A stretch of 64,000 nt of DNA from Radicibacter daui (GTDB taxonomy: Bacteria > Pseudomonadota > Alphaproteobacteria > Radicibacterales > Radicibacteraceae), in NCBI GenBank assembly GCA_030657355.1, contig CP131056.1, forward strand, positions 637,001 through 701,000, given 5' to 3'. The translations under genes were made by a program, and so were the position numbers. This document shows, in pieces, positions 41,204-52,195 of the stretch. Below the pieces are notes generated by a model, which saw only the letters and a list, made by a program, of their open reading frames with translations, made no database searches and was not told the DNA's origin. Positions within the stretch are counted from its first letter, which is position 1; each line of letters starts with the position of its first letter.

Positions 41204-42421
41204 TCAGGCTATCGCGCCGGTCTCTCTCAGGGCTGTAAGCTCTGCTGCCCCCAGTCCCAGCCAGCGGGCAAGTGCCTCGTTTGTCTGTTCGCCCAGAAGC
41301 GGCGGGGCGGTGCGGTAATCGACGGGCGTTTCTGACAACCGCAGCGGGTTGGCAACCGAGGGCACCGGGCCAAGCGCAGGGTGCGGTAGTCCCAGCGCCA
41401 GCTGATGGTCCTTCACATGCGCGTCGTCGAACACCCGGTCGAGCGTATTGATCGGGCCGCAGGGCACGCCGGCGACCTCCAGGCTGGAGCGCCAGTCATC
41501 GAGCGGGCGGGTCAGCATGACGGGGCGGATCAGGTCGATGAGGGTGGCGCGGTTGGCAACGCGCGCGGCATTGGTGGCAAAGCGTTGGTCGGCCGCCCAG
41601 CCCGGCGCGCCAGCGATGGTGGCAAAACGGCGGAACTGCTCGTCATTGCCCACCGCCACCACGATATGCCCGTCCGCCACGGCAAAAGCCTGATAGGGCA
41701 CGATGTTGGGGTGGGCATTGCCCATGCGCCCGGGCGCGATGCCGCTGACGAGGAAGTTGAGCGCCTGGTTGGCAAGGGTTGCCACCTGCACATCCATCAG
41801 CGCGATATCGATCTGCTGGCCGGTGCCGGTTTTGTCGCGCGCCGAAAGCGCGGCAAGGCAGCCGATGGTGGCGTAAAGCCCGGTCATGATGTCGGCAAGC
41901 GCCACGCCCACCTTCACCGGCCCGCCACCCGCGGCATCCGGCTCTCCGGTCAGCGACATCAGGCCGCCCATGGCCTGGATCATGAAGTCGTAACCCGCGC
42001 GCTCGGCATAAGGCCCGTCCTGGCCGAAACCGGTGATGGAGCAGTAAATGAGGCGCGGATTGATGGCCTTCAGGCTCTGGTAATCGAGCCCGTAGCGCGC
42101 CAGCCCGCCGACCTTGAAATTCTCCAGCACGATGTCGGCTTCTGCGGCCAGGCGCCTTATGAGCGTCGCGCCGGCCGGGTTTGCCATGTCGATGGCGACG
42201 GACTGCTTGTTGCGGTTGGCGCTGAGGAAATAGGCGCTCTGCTTTGCGCCATCTTCGCCCTCCACGAAGGGCGGCCCCCAGCCGCGTGTGTCGTCGCCGC
42301 TACCGGGCTTTTCCACCTTCAGCACGTCGGCGCCCAGATCGCCGAGCGTCTGGCTGGCCCAGGGGCCGGCCAGCACGCGGCTCAGATCGAGCACCTTGAT
42401 ATGCGACAAGGCGCCGCTCAT
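41204..42421 (-). CDS. CaiB/BaiF family (class III) CoA-transferase
   Basis: The product is 405 aa from ATG 42421. LSHIKVLDLSRVLAGPWASQTLGDLGADVLKVE opens the chain. The catalytic Asp is in ERAGYDFMIQAMGGLMSLTGEPD near residue 168, and the C-terminal VPCGPINTLDRVFDDAHVKDHQL is typical. Members move CoA between small acids, for example succinyl-CoA to glutarate. It is convergent with quiC (17-bp gap) and divergent from glpD, so it is probably not part of the shikimate operon. The CoA acceptor cannot be told from sequence. Confidence 0.85.
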   Translation of the reverse strand: MSGALSHIKVLDLSRVLAGPWASQTLGDLGADVLKVEKPGSGDDTRGWGPPFVEGEDGAKQSAYFLSANRNKQSVAIDMANPAGATLIRRLAAEADIVLENFKVGGLARYGLDYQSLKAINPRLIYCSITGFGQDGPYAERAGYDFMIQAMGGLMSLTGEPDAAGGGPVKVGVALADIMTGLYATIGCLAALSARDKTGTGQQIDIALMDVQVATLANQALNFLVSGIAPGRMGNAHPNIVPYQAFAVADGHIVVAVGNDEQFRRFATIAGAPGWAADQRFATNAARVANRATLIDLIRPVMLTRPLDDWRSSLEVAGVPCGPINTLDRVFDDAHVKDHQLALGLPHPALGPVPSVANPLRLSETPVDYRTAPPLLGEQTNEALARWLGLGAAELTALRETGAIA

Positions 42422-42550
42422 GGCGCGCACCCGGAAGGCGAAAGCGGAAGGCAAGCGGGCATCATGGGCGTTTCCTGCAGCCGATCTCTTGTTTTTTCAA
42501 TGCATAGCCGCTTGGCGCGGAGGGCGCAAACCGGTGCCGTCACGTGTCTG

Positions 42551-42630
42551 AAACGAAACCGTTATATTTCGAATTAAAGTTTCGTTTCTTTCGTTTGTTA
42601 TTGACAAATGCCGGACGCGGGCGCGTTATC
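42551..42630 (+). promoter_or_regulatory. glpD promoter with GlpR/DeoR-like boxes
   Basis: TTTCGTTT occurs twice in tandem at 42580-42587 and 42589-42596, 9 bp apart. Its complement AAACGAAA lies at 42551-42558, and a partial TTTCGAA is at 42567-42573. Directly after comes TTGACA (42601-42606), 18 bp, GTTATC (42625-42630). TTTCG-type repeats are the usual target of DeoR-family GlpR repressors. No glpR gene lies in the window. Confidence 0.6.
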
Positions 42631-42703
42631 CGCCCCGGTGGTTGCCCCCCATGCTCGGGCATGGCGAGGGGCGGCCTTTCGGCTCCAGGGAAAGCAGCAG
42701 GAC

Positions 42704-44251
42704 ATGGTTGAGGCTGGTCAGCCGGCGGCAGGCGTCGGGCAGCAGGTTTTCGATCTCGCCATCATTGGCGGCGGCATCAATGGCTGCGGTATCGCCCGCG
42801 ACGCCGCAGGGCGCGGGCTCAGCGTCTTTCTGGCCGAGCAGGATGATCTGGCAAGCGCCACCTCGTCAGCCAGTACCAAGCTCATCCATGGCGGCCTGCG
42901 TTATCTGGAATATTACGAGTTTCGCCTTGTGCGCGAGGCACTGATGGAGCGCGAAGTGCTGCTGAAGGCGGCGCCGCACATCATCTGGCCGCTGCGTTTC
43001 GTGCTGCCGCATCACAAGGGGCTGCGCCCGTTCTGGCTGCTGCGCCTCGGCCTTTTCCTTTACGACCACCTGGGCGGTCGCAAGCTGCTGCCGGCAACCC
43101 GCGTGCTGGATCTCAAGAAGGCCGAGCCCGGCGAGCCGCTGAAGCCACTGTTCGACCGCGCCTTCGAATATTCGGACTGCTGGGTGCAGGACAGCCGGCT
43201 TGTTGCGCTCAACGCCGTCGATGCCGCCGCGCGCGGCGCCGAAATCGCCGTGCGCACCCGCGTGACCTCGGCCCGCCGCGAAGGGGCGCTATGGCGGGTA
43301 AGCGTACGCGATCTCGTTAGCGGGGAAGAGCGGCAGGTGATGGCCCGTGCGCTGATCAACGCCGCCGGCCCCTGGGTGTCGAAAGTGATTTCCGAGACGG
43401 TCGGCAGCAATTCGGCCGAGAAAGTGCGCCTTGTGAAGGGCAGCCATATCGTGACGAAGAAGCTCTTCGATCATGATCGCTGCTACATCTTCCAGAATGC
43501 GGATGGCCGCATCATCTTCGCCATCCCCTACGAGCAGGATTTCACCCTCATCGGCACCACCGATGTGGATTTCGGCTCCGAGCCGGGCATGGCGAAAATC
43601 ACCGATGCCGAGGTCGATTACCTGCTGGCAGCCGCCGGCGAGTATTTCGTCCAGCCGCTTGGCCGCAGCGATGTGGTGTGGACCTATTCGGGCGTGCGTC
43701 CGCTTTATGATGATGGCGCCTCGAAAGCGCAGGCCGCTACCCGCGACTATGTGCTGAAGCTGGAAGGCGGGGAGGGAGAAGCACCGCTCCTCAACATCTT
43801 CGGCGGCAAGATCACCACCTATCGCCGCCTTGCCGAACATGCGCTGGAAAAGCTGGCCCCGGCACTTGCCGGCATGGGCAAGCCCTGGACGGTGGGCGGC
43901 ACGCTGCCGGGTGGTGATTTCGCTCCCGGCGATGCCGGCAAACTCGCGGGCAATCTGCGGGCCCGGCATCCCTACCTCACCGATCGTCACGCCGCCCGCC
44001 TCGTGCGCCATTACGGCACGGGTGCCGCACGGATGCTGGAGGGTGTTACCGGCGCAGAAGGGCTCGGGCGTCTTTTCGGTGCCGATCTTTATGAGGTGGA
44101 GGCCGCCTGGCTGCTCGCCCATGAGTTTGCGCGCAGCGCTGCCGATATTCTCTGGCGCCGCACCAAGCTCGGCCTGCGGCTGACGGCGGCGGAGGCCGAG
44201 GAGCTCCAGCGCTGGATTGACGAGGCCGGCCAGCGGCTCGTCGCGGCCTGA
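42704..44251 (+). CDS. glpD: Aerobic glycerol-3-phosphate dehydrogenase
   Basis: The product is 515 aa from ATG 42704; an in-frame ATG at 42608 falls between the -35 and -10 and is rejected. FAD motif: FDLAIIGGGINGCGIARDAAGRGLSVFLAEQDDLASATSSASTKLIHGGLRYLEYYEFRLV, all GlpD hallmarks. NAAGPWV, GSHIV and TTDVDFG-P follow, then WTYSGVRPLYDDGASKAQAATRDY and GGKITTYRRLAE. It oxidises sn-glycerol-3-phosphate to DHAP and reduces ubiquinone at the inner membrane. No glpK or glpF lies adjacent. Confidence 0.95.
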   Translation: MVEAGQPAAGVGQQVFDLAIIGGGINGCGIARDAAGRGLSVFLAEQDDLASATSSASTKLIHGGLRYLEYYEFRLVREALMEREVLLKAAPHIIWPLRFVLPHHKGLRPFWLLRLGLFLYDHLGGRKLLPATRVLDLKKAEPGEPLKPLFDRAFEYSDCWVQDSRLVALNAVDAAARGAEIAVRTRVTSARREGALWRVSVRDLVSGEERQVMARALINAAGPWVSKVISETVGSNSAEKVRLVKGSHIVTKKLFDHDRCYIFQNADGRIIFAIPYEQDFTLIGTTDVDFGSEPGMAKITDAEVDYLLAAAGEYFVQPLGRSDVVWTYSGVRPLYDDGASKAQAATRDYVLKLEGGEGEAPLLNIFGGKITTYRRLAEHALEKLAPALAGMGKPWTVGGTLPGGDFAPGDAGKLAGNLRARHPYLTDRHAARLVRHYGTGAARMLEGVTGAEGLGRLFGADLYEVEAAWLLAHEFARSAADILWRRTKLGLRLTAAEAEELQRWIDEAGQRLVAA

Positions 44252-44307
44252 CTCGGGCTGGCCCTTCCCGCATGATCTGACCTGCCGGCGCCTTGTCCGG
44301 CCTGATG

Positions 44308-44343
44308 CCCCTGCCGCATTTTCTGATGCGGCGGGGGTATTTT
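44308..44343 (+). terminator. Intrinsic terminator of glpD
   Basis: CCCC-T-GCCGCAT (44308-44319) pairs with ATGCGGC-G-GGGG (44326-44337), one G-T pair included, around loop TTTCTG, followed by TATTTT. It is 57 bp past the glpD stop. Confidence 0.85.
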
Positions 44344-44585
44344 GCATTGCCGGTTAGTCGTCGCCGCTGGGTATATAAAAATCGAGTCTCGTATATCATT
44401 TAGTCTTATCAATGACGTATAAACCTCAGAAGAATCGCAGGATTTCTGCGGATAAAATGCCATTTTAATTAAAATTGAGCAGATGAATTGAAAAATAATA
44501 ATCCATATTGTATGACTTAATCCGCTCGGGATCAGCCCCGTGCCAGAGAAAAATAATCGCCCTATCGGGAGGGAGAGTTTCAACA
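44344..44585 (+). other. AT-rich promoter/leader region of the ytfQ operon
   Basis: This gene-free stretch of about 240 bp is far more AT-rich than its flanks. It holds a short hairpin CGCAG-N5-CTGCG (44436-44450) and a perfect 14-bp palindrome ATTTTAATTAAAAT (44462-44475). GGGAGGGAG just before ATG 44586 is a strong RBS. The palindrome is a candidate site for a sugar-responsive regulator. No convincing -35/-10 pair stands out. Confidence 0.4.
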
Positions 44586-45530
44586 ATGCTGAACAAGACG
44601 CTCGCCGGGCTGGTGCTCGGCGCCGGGGTTGCTTTTGCCTGCGCACAGGCCAGCGCCCTGACTATCGGTTTTTCGCAGATCGGCTCGGAAAGCGGCTGGC
44701 GCACCTCCGAGACCGCCTCGATCAAGGCCGAAGCCGAAAAGCGCGGCATCGACCTTAAATTCTCCGACGCCCAGCAGAAGCAGGAGAACCAGATCAAGGC
44801 GCTGCGCTCCTTCATCGCCCAGGGCGTGGATGGCATCCTCCTCGCCCCGGTGGTGGAAACCGGCTGGGACCAGGTGCTGAAGGAAGCCAAGGACGCCAAG
44901 ATTCCGGTGGTGCTGGTTGACCGCGGCGTGGCCGCAGACCCCTCGCTCTACCTCACCAAGGTCGCCTCCGACTTTGCCGAGGAAGGCTCGCTGGCTGCTT
45001 CCTGGCTTGCCGCCCATACCAATGGCAAGTGCGATATTGTCGAGCTGCAGGGCACCGTCGGCTCTTCCGCCGCGATTGACCGCAAGAAGGGTTTCGAAGC
45101 TGTCGTCAGCAACTTCCCCAACATGAAGATCATTCGCTCCCAGTCGGGTGACTTCACCCGCGCCGGCGGCAAGGAAGTGATGGAAAGCTTCCTCAAGGCC
45201 GAAAATGGCGGCAAGTCGATCTGCGCGCTTTATGCCCATAATGACGACATGGCCCTTGGTGCCATCCAGGCCATCAAGGAAGCCGGCCTCAAGCCGGGCA
45301 AGGACATCACCATCATCTCCATCGACGGTGTGCCGGACATCTTCAAGGCGATGGCCGATGGCGAAACCAACGCCACCATCGAGCTGAACCCGCATCTGGG
45401 CGGCCCCTCCTTCGACGCCATCAATGCCGCCAAGGAAGGCAAGGAAGTGCCGAAGTGGATCAAGGCCAACGGCCCGCTCTACCTGCCGGATACGGCAGCG
45501 GCGGAATACGCCAAGCGTACGGCCAAGTAA
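44586..45530 (+). CDS. ytfQ: Galactofuranose-type sugar ABC transporter substrate-binding protein
   Basis: The product is 314 aa. A signal peptide of about 24 residues ends ASA. LTIGFSQIGSESGWRTSETASIKAEAEKRGIDLKFSDAQQKQENQIKALRSFIAQGVDGILLAPVVETGWD is nearly diagnostic of YtfQ. LYLTKVASDFAEEGSLAASWLA, SGDFTRAGGKEVMESFL and YAHNDDMALGAIQAIKEAG follow. It is a periplasmic binder of hexofuranoses such as galactofuranose in the E. coli system. First of ytfQ-ytfR-ytfT-yjfF. Confidence 0.92.
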   Translation: MLNKTLAGLVLGAGVAFACAQASALTIGFSQIGSESGWRTSETASIKAEAEKRGIDLKFSDAQQKQENQIKALRSFIAQGVDGILLAPVVETGWDQVLKEAKDAKIPVVLVDRGVAADPSLYLTKVASDFAEEGSLAASWLAAHTNGKCDIVELQGTVGSSAAIDRKKGFEAVVSNFPNMKIIRSQSGDFTRAGGKEVMESFLKAENGGKSICALYAHNDDMALGAIQAIKEAGLKPGKDITIISIDGVPDIFKAMADGETNATIELNPHLGGPSFDAINAAKEGKEVPKWIKANGPLYLPDTAAAEYAKRTAK

Positions 45531-45624
45531 GGACCTCGCCGGCCCCCTCCGGGGCGGAACGAGAAATGGAAGGGCCGGCTCACGGCTGGCCCTTCCCCTC
45601 TGGTTTTATAGGGGAGTTTCCTTG

Positions 45625-47183
<1,559 letters not shown>

Positions 47184-47187
<4 letters not shown>

Positions 47188-48248
47188 ACGGGCTTTCCTC
47201 CTCCCGCAACAAGGCTGCCACTGCCGGCGAGCCGGGGCTCGTTGCCGGTTTCCTGCGCAGCCGGGCCTTCTGGCCGGTGCTGGTGCTGCTGCTCATCCTG
47301 ATGGCCAATGCCTTCATCTCGCCCGGCTTCTTCGAGGTGACGATTGTCGACGGGCACCTGTTCGGCAGCCTTGTCGATGTGGTGCATCGCGGGGCGCCCA
47401 CGGCGCTGGTCGCCGTCGGTATGGCCGTGGTGATCGGCACGCGCGGCATCGATCTTTCCGTCGGCGCTATCATCGCCATCTGCGGGGCAGTCATGGCCGT
47501 GCTCACCCGCGACACCGGGTTTTCACCGGCAGTGATCATGCTGGCGGTGATGGGCACCGGAGCCCTTTGCGGCTTGTGGAACGGGGTGCTGGTGGCCTTC
47601 CTCGGCATCCAGCCCATCATCGCCACGCTCATCCTGATGGTGGCCGGGCGCGGGATCGCCCAGATGATCACCGACGGGCAAATCGTCACCTTCCACAGTG
47701 CCTTCTTCGAGGCGCTGGGGGCGGGGCATTTCGCTTACATTCCTGTGCGGGTGGAGGTGGCGCTTGCCGCCGTTCTGCTGCTGGCGCTTCTCCTGCGCCG
47801 CACCGCGCTCGGCCTGTTTGTCGAGGCTGTCGGCGGCAATGCCGCCGCCAGCCGGCTTGCCGGTATCGAGGCGCGCGGCATCACCGTCTTTGCCTATGTC
47901 ATCTCCGGCCTGTGTGCGGCGCTTGCCGGCATCATCATCGCTGCCGACATTCGCGGGGCGGATGCCAACAATGCCGGCCTGTGGCTGGAGCTGGATGCCA
48001 TCCTGTCCGTCGTCATCGGCGGTGCCTCGCTGATGGGTGGGCGGTTCTATATCGGCCTTACCGTCATCGGCGCGCTTACCATCCAGTCGCTCACCACCGG
48101 CATTCTGGTGAGCGGCCTGCCGCCGCAATATAACCTCATCGTCAAGGCGGCCGCCGTGCTGGTCGTGCTGCTGTTGCAGGCGCCGCGCTCACGCGCGCTG
48201 CTGCGCGCCCGCCTTGGCGGTCTCTTCGGGGGCAAGCGTCATGTTTAA
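47184..48248 (+). CDS. ytfT: Sugar ABC transporter permease
   Basis: The product is 354 aa. It has about ten hydrophobic helices of the BPD_transp_2 (RbsC-like) family: VDVVHRGAPTALVAVGMAVVIGTRGIDLSVGAIIAICGAV, FLGIQPIIATLILMVAGRGIAQMITDGQIVTFH, GGNAAASRLAGIEARGITVFAYVISGLCAALAGIIIAADIRGADANNAG. The last motif is characteristic of YtfT. It overlaps both neighbours by a few bases. Inner-membrane subunit paired with YjfF. Confidence 0.93.
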
Positions 48249-49224
48249 GTCTTTCTTCAGCGAGCGCACGCTGCCGCTGGCCGCCACCATCCTCGTGTGC
48301 CTGGCGCTCTATGGCTGGGGCATGATCCAGTATCGCGGTTTCCGCGATACGCTGGTGCTGGGTAACCTGCTGACGGATAACGCCTTCCTCATCATCACCG
48401 CCATCGGCATGACCTTCGTCATCCTCGCCGGCGGTATCGATCTCAGTGTCGGCTCGATGATCGCTTTTGTCGGCGTGCTGATTGCGGTGCTGACGCGCGA
48501 TTTCGGCTTTCACCCGCTGGCTGCTGCTTTTGTCGCGCTGGTGATCGGTTCCCTGCTGGGCGGGGCGATGGGCTGGCTTATCCAGGCTTTCGACATCCAG
48601 CCCTTCATCATCACCCTTGCCGGCATGTTCTTCCTGCGCGGCATGGCTTTTCTCATCAATCTCGACAGCGTGCCCATCTCGCATCCCTTCGTGGATGCCT
48701 TTGCCGCCTTCCGCATTCCCCTGCCGGGCAAGGGCTGGCTCAGCGCCTCGGCGCTCGTCATGCTGGCGGCAGTGGCAGGCGGTATCGTCATCGCCCACTT
48801 CACCCGCTTTGGCCGCAACGTCTATGCCGTGGGCGGCGACCGTGCCTCGGCGGCGCTGATGGGCGTGCCGGTGGGGCGCACCACCGTTCGGGTCTATGCC
48901 CTCAGCGGCTTTTTCAGCGCGCTTGGCGGCGTCATCTACGCCTTCTATACCGCCTCTTCCTATCCGCTGGCGGCGGTGGGGGTGGAGCTGGATGCCATCG
49001 CTGCCGTGGTCATCGGCGGCACACTGCTGGCGGGCGGTATCGGCTTCATTGCCGGTACCTTCATCGGTGGCCTCATCCAGGGCATCATCCAGACGCTGAT
49101 CGCCTTTGACGGCTCGCTCAACAGCTGGTGGACGAAGATCGTGATCGGCGGGCTGCTCTTCACCTTCATCGTCATGCAGCGCCTGCTCACCCGCTCCTTT
49201 GTCGGCCTGCGCAAGGCCGCCTGA
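48241..49224 (+). CDS. yjfF: Sugar ABC transporter permease
   Basis: The product is 327 aa from ATG 48241, overlapping ytfT by eight bases. NAFLIITAIGMTFVILAGGIDLSVGSMIAFVGVLIAVLTRDFGFHP and FDIQPFIITLAGMFFLRGMAFLINLDSVPI match YjfF. The coupling region is GGDRASAALMGVPVGRTTVRVYALSGFFSALGGVIYAFYTASSYPLAAVGVELDAIAAVVIGGTLLAGG. It is the second permease of the galactofuranose-type importer and the operon end. No strong terminator is seen in the 26 bp before the convergent peptidase gene. Confidence 0.93.
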   Translation: MFKSFFSERTLPLAATILVCLALYGWGMIQYRGFRDTLVLGNLLTDNAFLIITAIGMTFVILAGGIDLSVGSMIAFVGVLIAVLTRDFGFHPLAAAFVALVIGSLLGGAMGWLIQAFDIQPFIITLAGMFFLRGMAFLINLDSVPISHPFVDAFAAFRIPLPGKGWLSASALVMLAAVAGGIVIAHFTRFGRNVYAVGGDRASAALMGVPVGRTTVRVYALSGFFSALGGVIYAFYTASSYPLAAVGVELDAIAAVVIGGTLLAGGIGFIAGTFIGGLIQGIIQTLIAFDGSLNSWWTKIVIGGLLFTFIVMQRLLTRSFVGLRKAA

Positions 49225-49250
49225 AGGGCGGCCTTTCCGGTCGCCTCCTC

Positions 49251-50423
49251 TCAGCTCTGGGGCCCGAGATCGTCATTGTCGATGTCGGGCTTCAGCGCCT
49301 GCTGCGCTTCCTCGATCGGTTGGCGGGTAAAGCCCGTGATGCCCTCGCTCGTCGGCTCGAAGTCGCGCACGATGGCAACCTTGCTTTCGGCATAGGCGGT
49401 GATCAGCTCGGCGAGCGAGCGCAGCGCATGCATATGGATGCGTTCATAGCCGTGCGAGGCATCGACGCCGAAGGTGATCAGCGCCGTGCGCACATCGGCG
49501 CCCGCTTCCACGGCGCTCGCTGAATCCGAGCGGTAGTAACGGAAGATGTCCTTCTGGCAGCGGATGTCATTTTCCGCGCACAGGGCCGCCAGCTTCTTGG
49601 TCAGGTGATAGTCGAACGGGCCGGTCTGGTCGGCCATGGCGAGGGTAACGCCGAATTCGGACGAGTTCTGCCCCGGCGCGGAGGTGCCGTTATCCACTGC
49701 GATCATCGAGGCGACATCGGGGGTGAGGATCGATGCCGCGCCCACGCCAACCTCTTCCGTAATCGTGAAGAGGAAATGGATGTCTACCGGCGTGCGCATA
49801 TTGTCGTCCTGCATCGCCTTCAGGGCGGCGAGCGCGATGGCAACGCCGGCCTTGTTGTCGAGATGGCGCGAGACGATGAAGCCGTTATCGATGAATTCCG
49901 GCTGTGGATCGATGGCGACGATATCGCCGATCTCGATACCCAGCCGCTCGAGGTCGGCAATGCTGCGCGCGAGCGCATCCACGCGCAGTTCCACATGCGG
50001 CCAGCCTACGGGCTGGGTATCGATCTCTTCATTATAGGTATGGCCGGAGGCCTTGAGCGGCAGGATGGTGCCGCGATAGGCGCCCTTGTCGGTAAAGAGC
50101 GTGGTGCGCGCACCTTCGGCAAACCGCGCTGACCAGTGGCCGATGGGCACCAGCGCCAGGCGCCCGTTTTCCTTCAGCAGCTTTACCTGCGCGCCGAGCG
50201 TGTCGAGATGGGTCACGATGGCACGCGCGCCCTTGCGCTGGGAGCCCTGGCGAATGGCACGGATGGCGCCGCGCCGCGTCAGCTCGGCGTCGAGCCCCAG
50301 CTTCTGCAGCTCCCGAGTGACGTAGCGCACGACCGTGTCCGTGTATCCCGTCGGGCTCGGGATCGACAGCAGCTTCGCCAGCACCTTCTGGAGATAGTCG
50401 GTGTCAATCTTGAGCCGGGCCAT
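49251..50423 (-). CDS. M42-family peptidase of the NAGGN osmoprotectant system
   Basis: The product is 390 aa from ATG 50423; ATG 50447 is an alternative inside the upstream gene. Metallopeptidase residues: His72 (THLDTLGA), SRHLDNKAGVAIALAALK (bridging Asp), TITEEVGVGAAS (general base and metal Glu), AVDNG (metal Asp), and DASHGYERIHMHAL near the end. Enzymes of this subgroup are found only in clusters making N-acetylglutaminylglutamine amide; the peptidase probably trims or recycles the dipeptide. It overlaps the synthetase gene by 20 bases. Confidence 0.9.
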   Translation of the reverse strand: MARLKIDTDYLQKVLAKLLSIPSPTGYTDTVVRYVTRELQKLGLDAELTRRGAIRAIRQGSQRKGARAIVTHLDTLGAQVKLLKENGRLALVPIGHWSARFAEGARTTLFTDKGAYRGTILPLKASGHTYNEEIDTQPVGWPHVELRVDALARSIADLERLGIEIGDIVAIDPQPEFIDNGFIVSRHLDNKAGVAIALAALKAMQDDNMRTPVDIHFLFTITEEVGVGAASILTPDVASMIAVDNGTSAPGQNSSEFGVTLAMADQTGPFDYHLTKKLAALCAENDIRCQKDIFRYYRSDSASAVEAGADVRTALITFGVDASHGYERIHMHALRSLAELITAYAESKVAIVRDFEPTSEGITGFTRQPIEEAQQALKPDIDNDDLGPQS

Positions 50424-52182
50424 GCGCTCCCCCGTTCTGGTGTTCATGGGCGTGCAGCAGCTTGCGCACATTTGTGGGCATCGAGAGCGGGAACAGCAGG
50501 TCGACAAAGCGCTCGGCTGTCGGCTGCGGTTCGTGGTTGGCAAGCCCCGGCCGCTCGTTGGCCTCGATGAAGGCGTAAGTCTCCTCCAGCGGCGACTTCA
50601 CCATGAAGTCGATGCCGACCACCGGAATGTCGATGGCGCGTGCTGCCTCGATGGCGGCCTGGACGAGGGTGGGGTGCACCACTTCCGTCACGTCATGAAT
50701 GGTGCCGCCGGTGTGCAGGTTCGCCGTCTTGCGCACCAGCAGGGTCTCGCCTTCCGCCAGCACGCTTTCCAGCTGCTTGCCGCTGGCGGCGAGCGTGCGC
50801 TCGGTCTCGCCGTCAACGGGGATGGAGGATTCGCCGCCGGTGGCCGCCCGGCGGCGGCGGCTTTGCGCTTCGATCAGTTCAGCGATCGTGCTCCGGCCGT
50901 CGCCGATCACCATCGGCGGCTTGCGGATGGCGGCCGCCACCAGTTTGAAGTTGATAACGACCAGCCGCAGATCCTGCCCATCGATCATCTCCTCGATCAG
51001 CACATCATTGGAGACCTGCCGCGCATCCTCGATGGCTGCCTGCACCGCCTCGACACTGGTAAGGCCGATGGAGATGCCGCGGCCCTGTTCGCCGCGCGCC
51101 GGCTTGACGACAACGCTGCCATGTTTCTTGAGGAAGGAGGCAATCGCTCCGGGGGCTTCACCGGCGCCGATCTGCCGCGGCACCACCACGCCGGCCCGTT
51201 CGACAACCCGCCGGGTCACCGCCTTGTCGTCGCAAATCGACATGGCAACGGCCGTTGTGTACTCGCTGAGCGACTCCCGGCAGCGCACGAAGCTGCCGCC
51301 ATAGGTCATGCGGAAAAAGCCGCCCTCGGCATCGATGATATCCACCTGGATGCCGCGCCGGCGCGCTTCCTTGACGATGATGCCGGCATAGGGGTTCAGC
51401 TCCTGTTCCACCTCCGGGGGGCCGGTAAAGAGCTTCTCATTGATAGAGTTCTTGCGCTTGACGGAGAACAGCGGCACCCGCTCGAAGCCCACCTTCTCGT
51501 AAAGCGCAATCGCCTGCTCGTTGTCATGCAGCACGGAAAGGTCGAGCCAGGCCGCGCCCCGTGCCTTGAAATACTCCGCCAGCCGGTGGACCAGCACCTC
51601 GCCAATACCGGGCTGGCGTGCCTGCGGGTCGGTTGCCAGGCACCAGAGCGAGGCACCCTTTTCCGGGTCGTTGAAGGCCCGGGCATGGTCAACGCCCGTC
51701 ACCGTGCCGATGATCTCGCCGGTGCGCTCGTCTTCCGCCACGAAATAGATCAGCGAGCGTGCATCGCGCTTGGACCAGAAATATTCCGGCGGCACCTGCA
51801 CCATGCCGCGGGAGGCATAGATGCGGTTCATGGCCACGGCATCGTCGCGCGAAGTGAGGCGCCGGACAAAAAAGCCGTGCGGCGTGCGGCCGGCAGGCTG
51901 ATATCCGGCCAGATCGAGCCGGAAGGTATGCGAGGGGTCGAGGAATATTTCCTGCGGTGCTTTGGCCAGCAGCACGTGCGGGTCGGTCACGTAAACCGCG
52001 ATATCCCGGCAGTCTGCCTTCTCCTCGCGCAGCGCGCCCGTCAGCTTTTCCACGCTGTCGAAGGTCTGGGTAAAGATCAGCCGCCCCCAGCCGCAATCGA
52101 GGGCGTAGTTGGCGGCGGCCTCACCCGGCGGCAACTCGTCGGCTGCCGTCTCCTGCATCCCGGCCTCTGTTTTCATCGACAT
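50404..52182 (-). CDS. ngg: N-acetylglutaminylglutamine synthetase (GNAT + ATP-grasp)
   Basis: The product is 592 aa with AAGGGGG upstream of ATG 52182. Residues ~105-260 are a GNAT acetyltransferase (FFVRRLTSRDDAVAMNRIYASRGMV, SLWCLATDPQARQPGIGEVLVHRLAEYFKARGAAWLDLSVLHDNEQAIALYEKVGFERV). Residues ~300-580 are an ATP-grasp ligase (VVVKPARGEQGRGISIGL, VLIEEMIDGQDLRLVVINFKLVAAAIRKPP, ANERPGL). It acetylates and joins two glutamines. With the amidotransferase it makes the compatible solute NAGGN. The 13-bp gap to the amidotransferase gene indicates one operon. Confidence 0.92.
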   Translation of the reverse strand: MSMKTEAGMQETAADELPPGEAAANYALDCGWGRLIFTQTFDSVEKLTGALREEKADCRDIAVYVTDPHVLLAKAPQEIFLDPSHTFRLDLAGYQPAGRTPHGFFVRRLTSRDDAVAMNRIYASRGMVQVPPEYFWSKRDARSLIYFVAEDERTGEIIGTVTGVDHARAFNDPEKGASLWCLATDPQARQPGIGEVLVHRLAEYFKARGAAWLDLSVLHDNEQAIALYEKVGFERVPLFSVKRKNSINEKLFTGPPEVEQELNPYAGIIVKEARRRGIQVDIIDAEGGFFRMTYGGSFVRCRESLSEYTTAVAMSICDDKAVTRRVVERAGVVVPRQIGAGEAPGAIASFLKKHGSVVVKPARGEQGRGISIGLTSVEAVQAAIEDARQVSNDVLIEEMIDGQDLRLVVINFKLVAAAIRKPPMVIGDGRSTIAELIEAQSRRRRAATGGESSIPVDGETERTLAASGKQLESVLAEGETLLVRKTANLHTGGTIHDVTEVVHPTLVQAAIEAARAIDIPVVGIDFMVKSPLEETYAFIEANERPGLANHEPQPTAERFVDLLFPLSMPTNVRKLLHAHEHQNGGAHGPAQD

Positions 52183-52195
52183 GGCAGCGCCCCCT

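Noticed and set aside
42608-42703. Longer GlpD starting at ATG 42608
   Set aside because: That ATG lies between the -35 and -10 of the likely promoter, and the added residues have no counterpart in GlpD.
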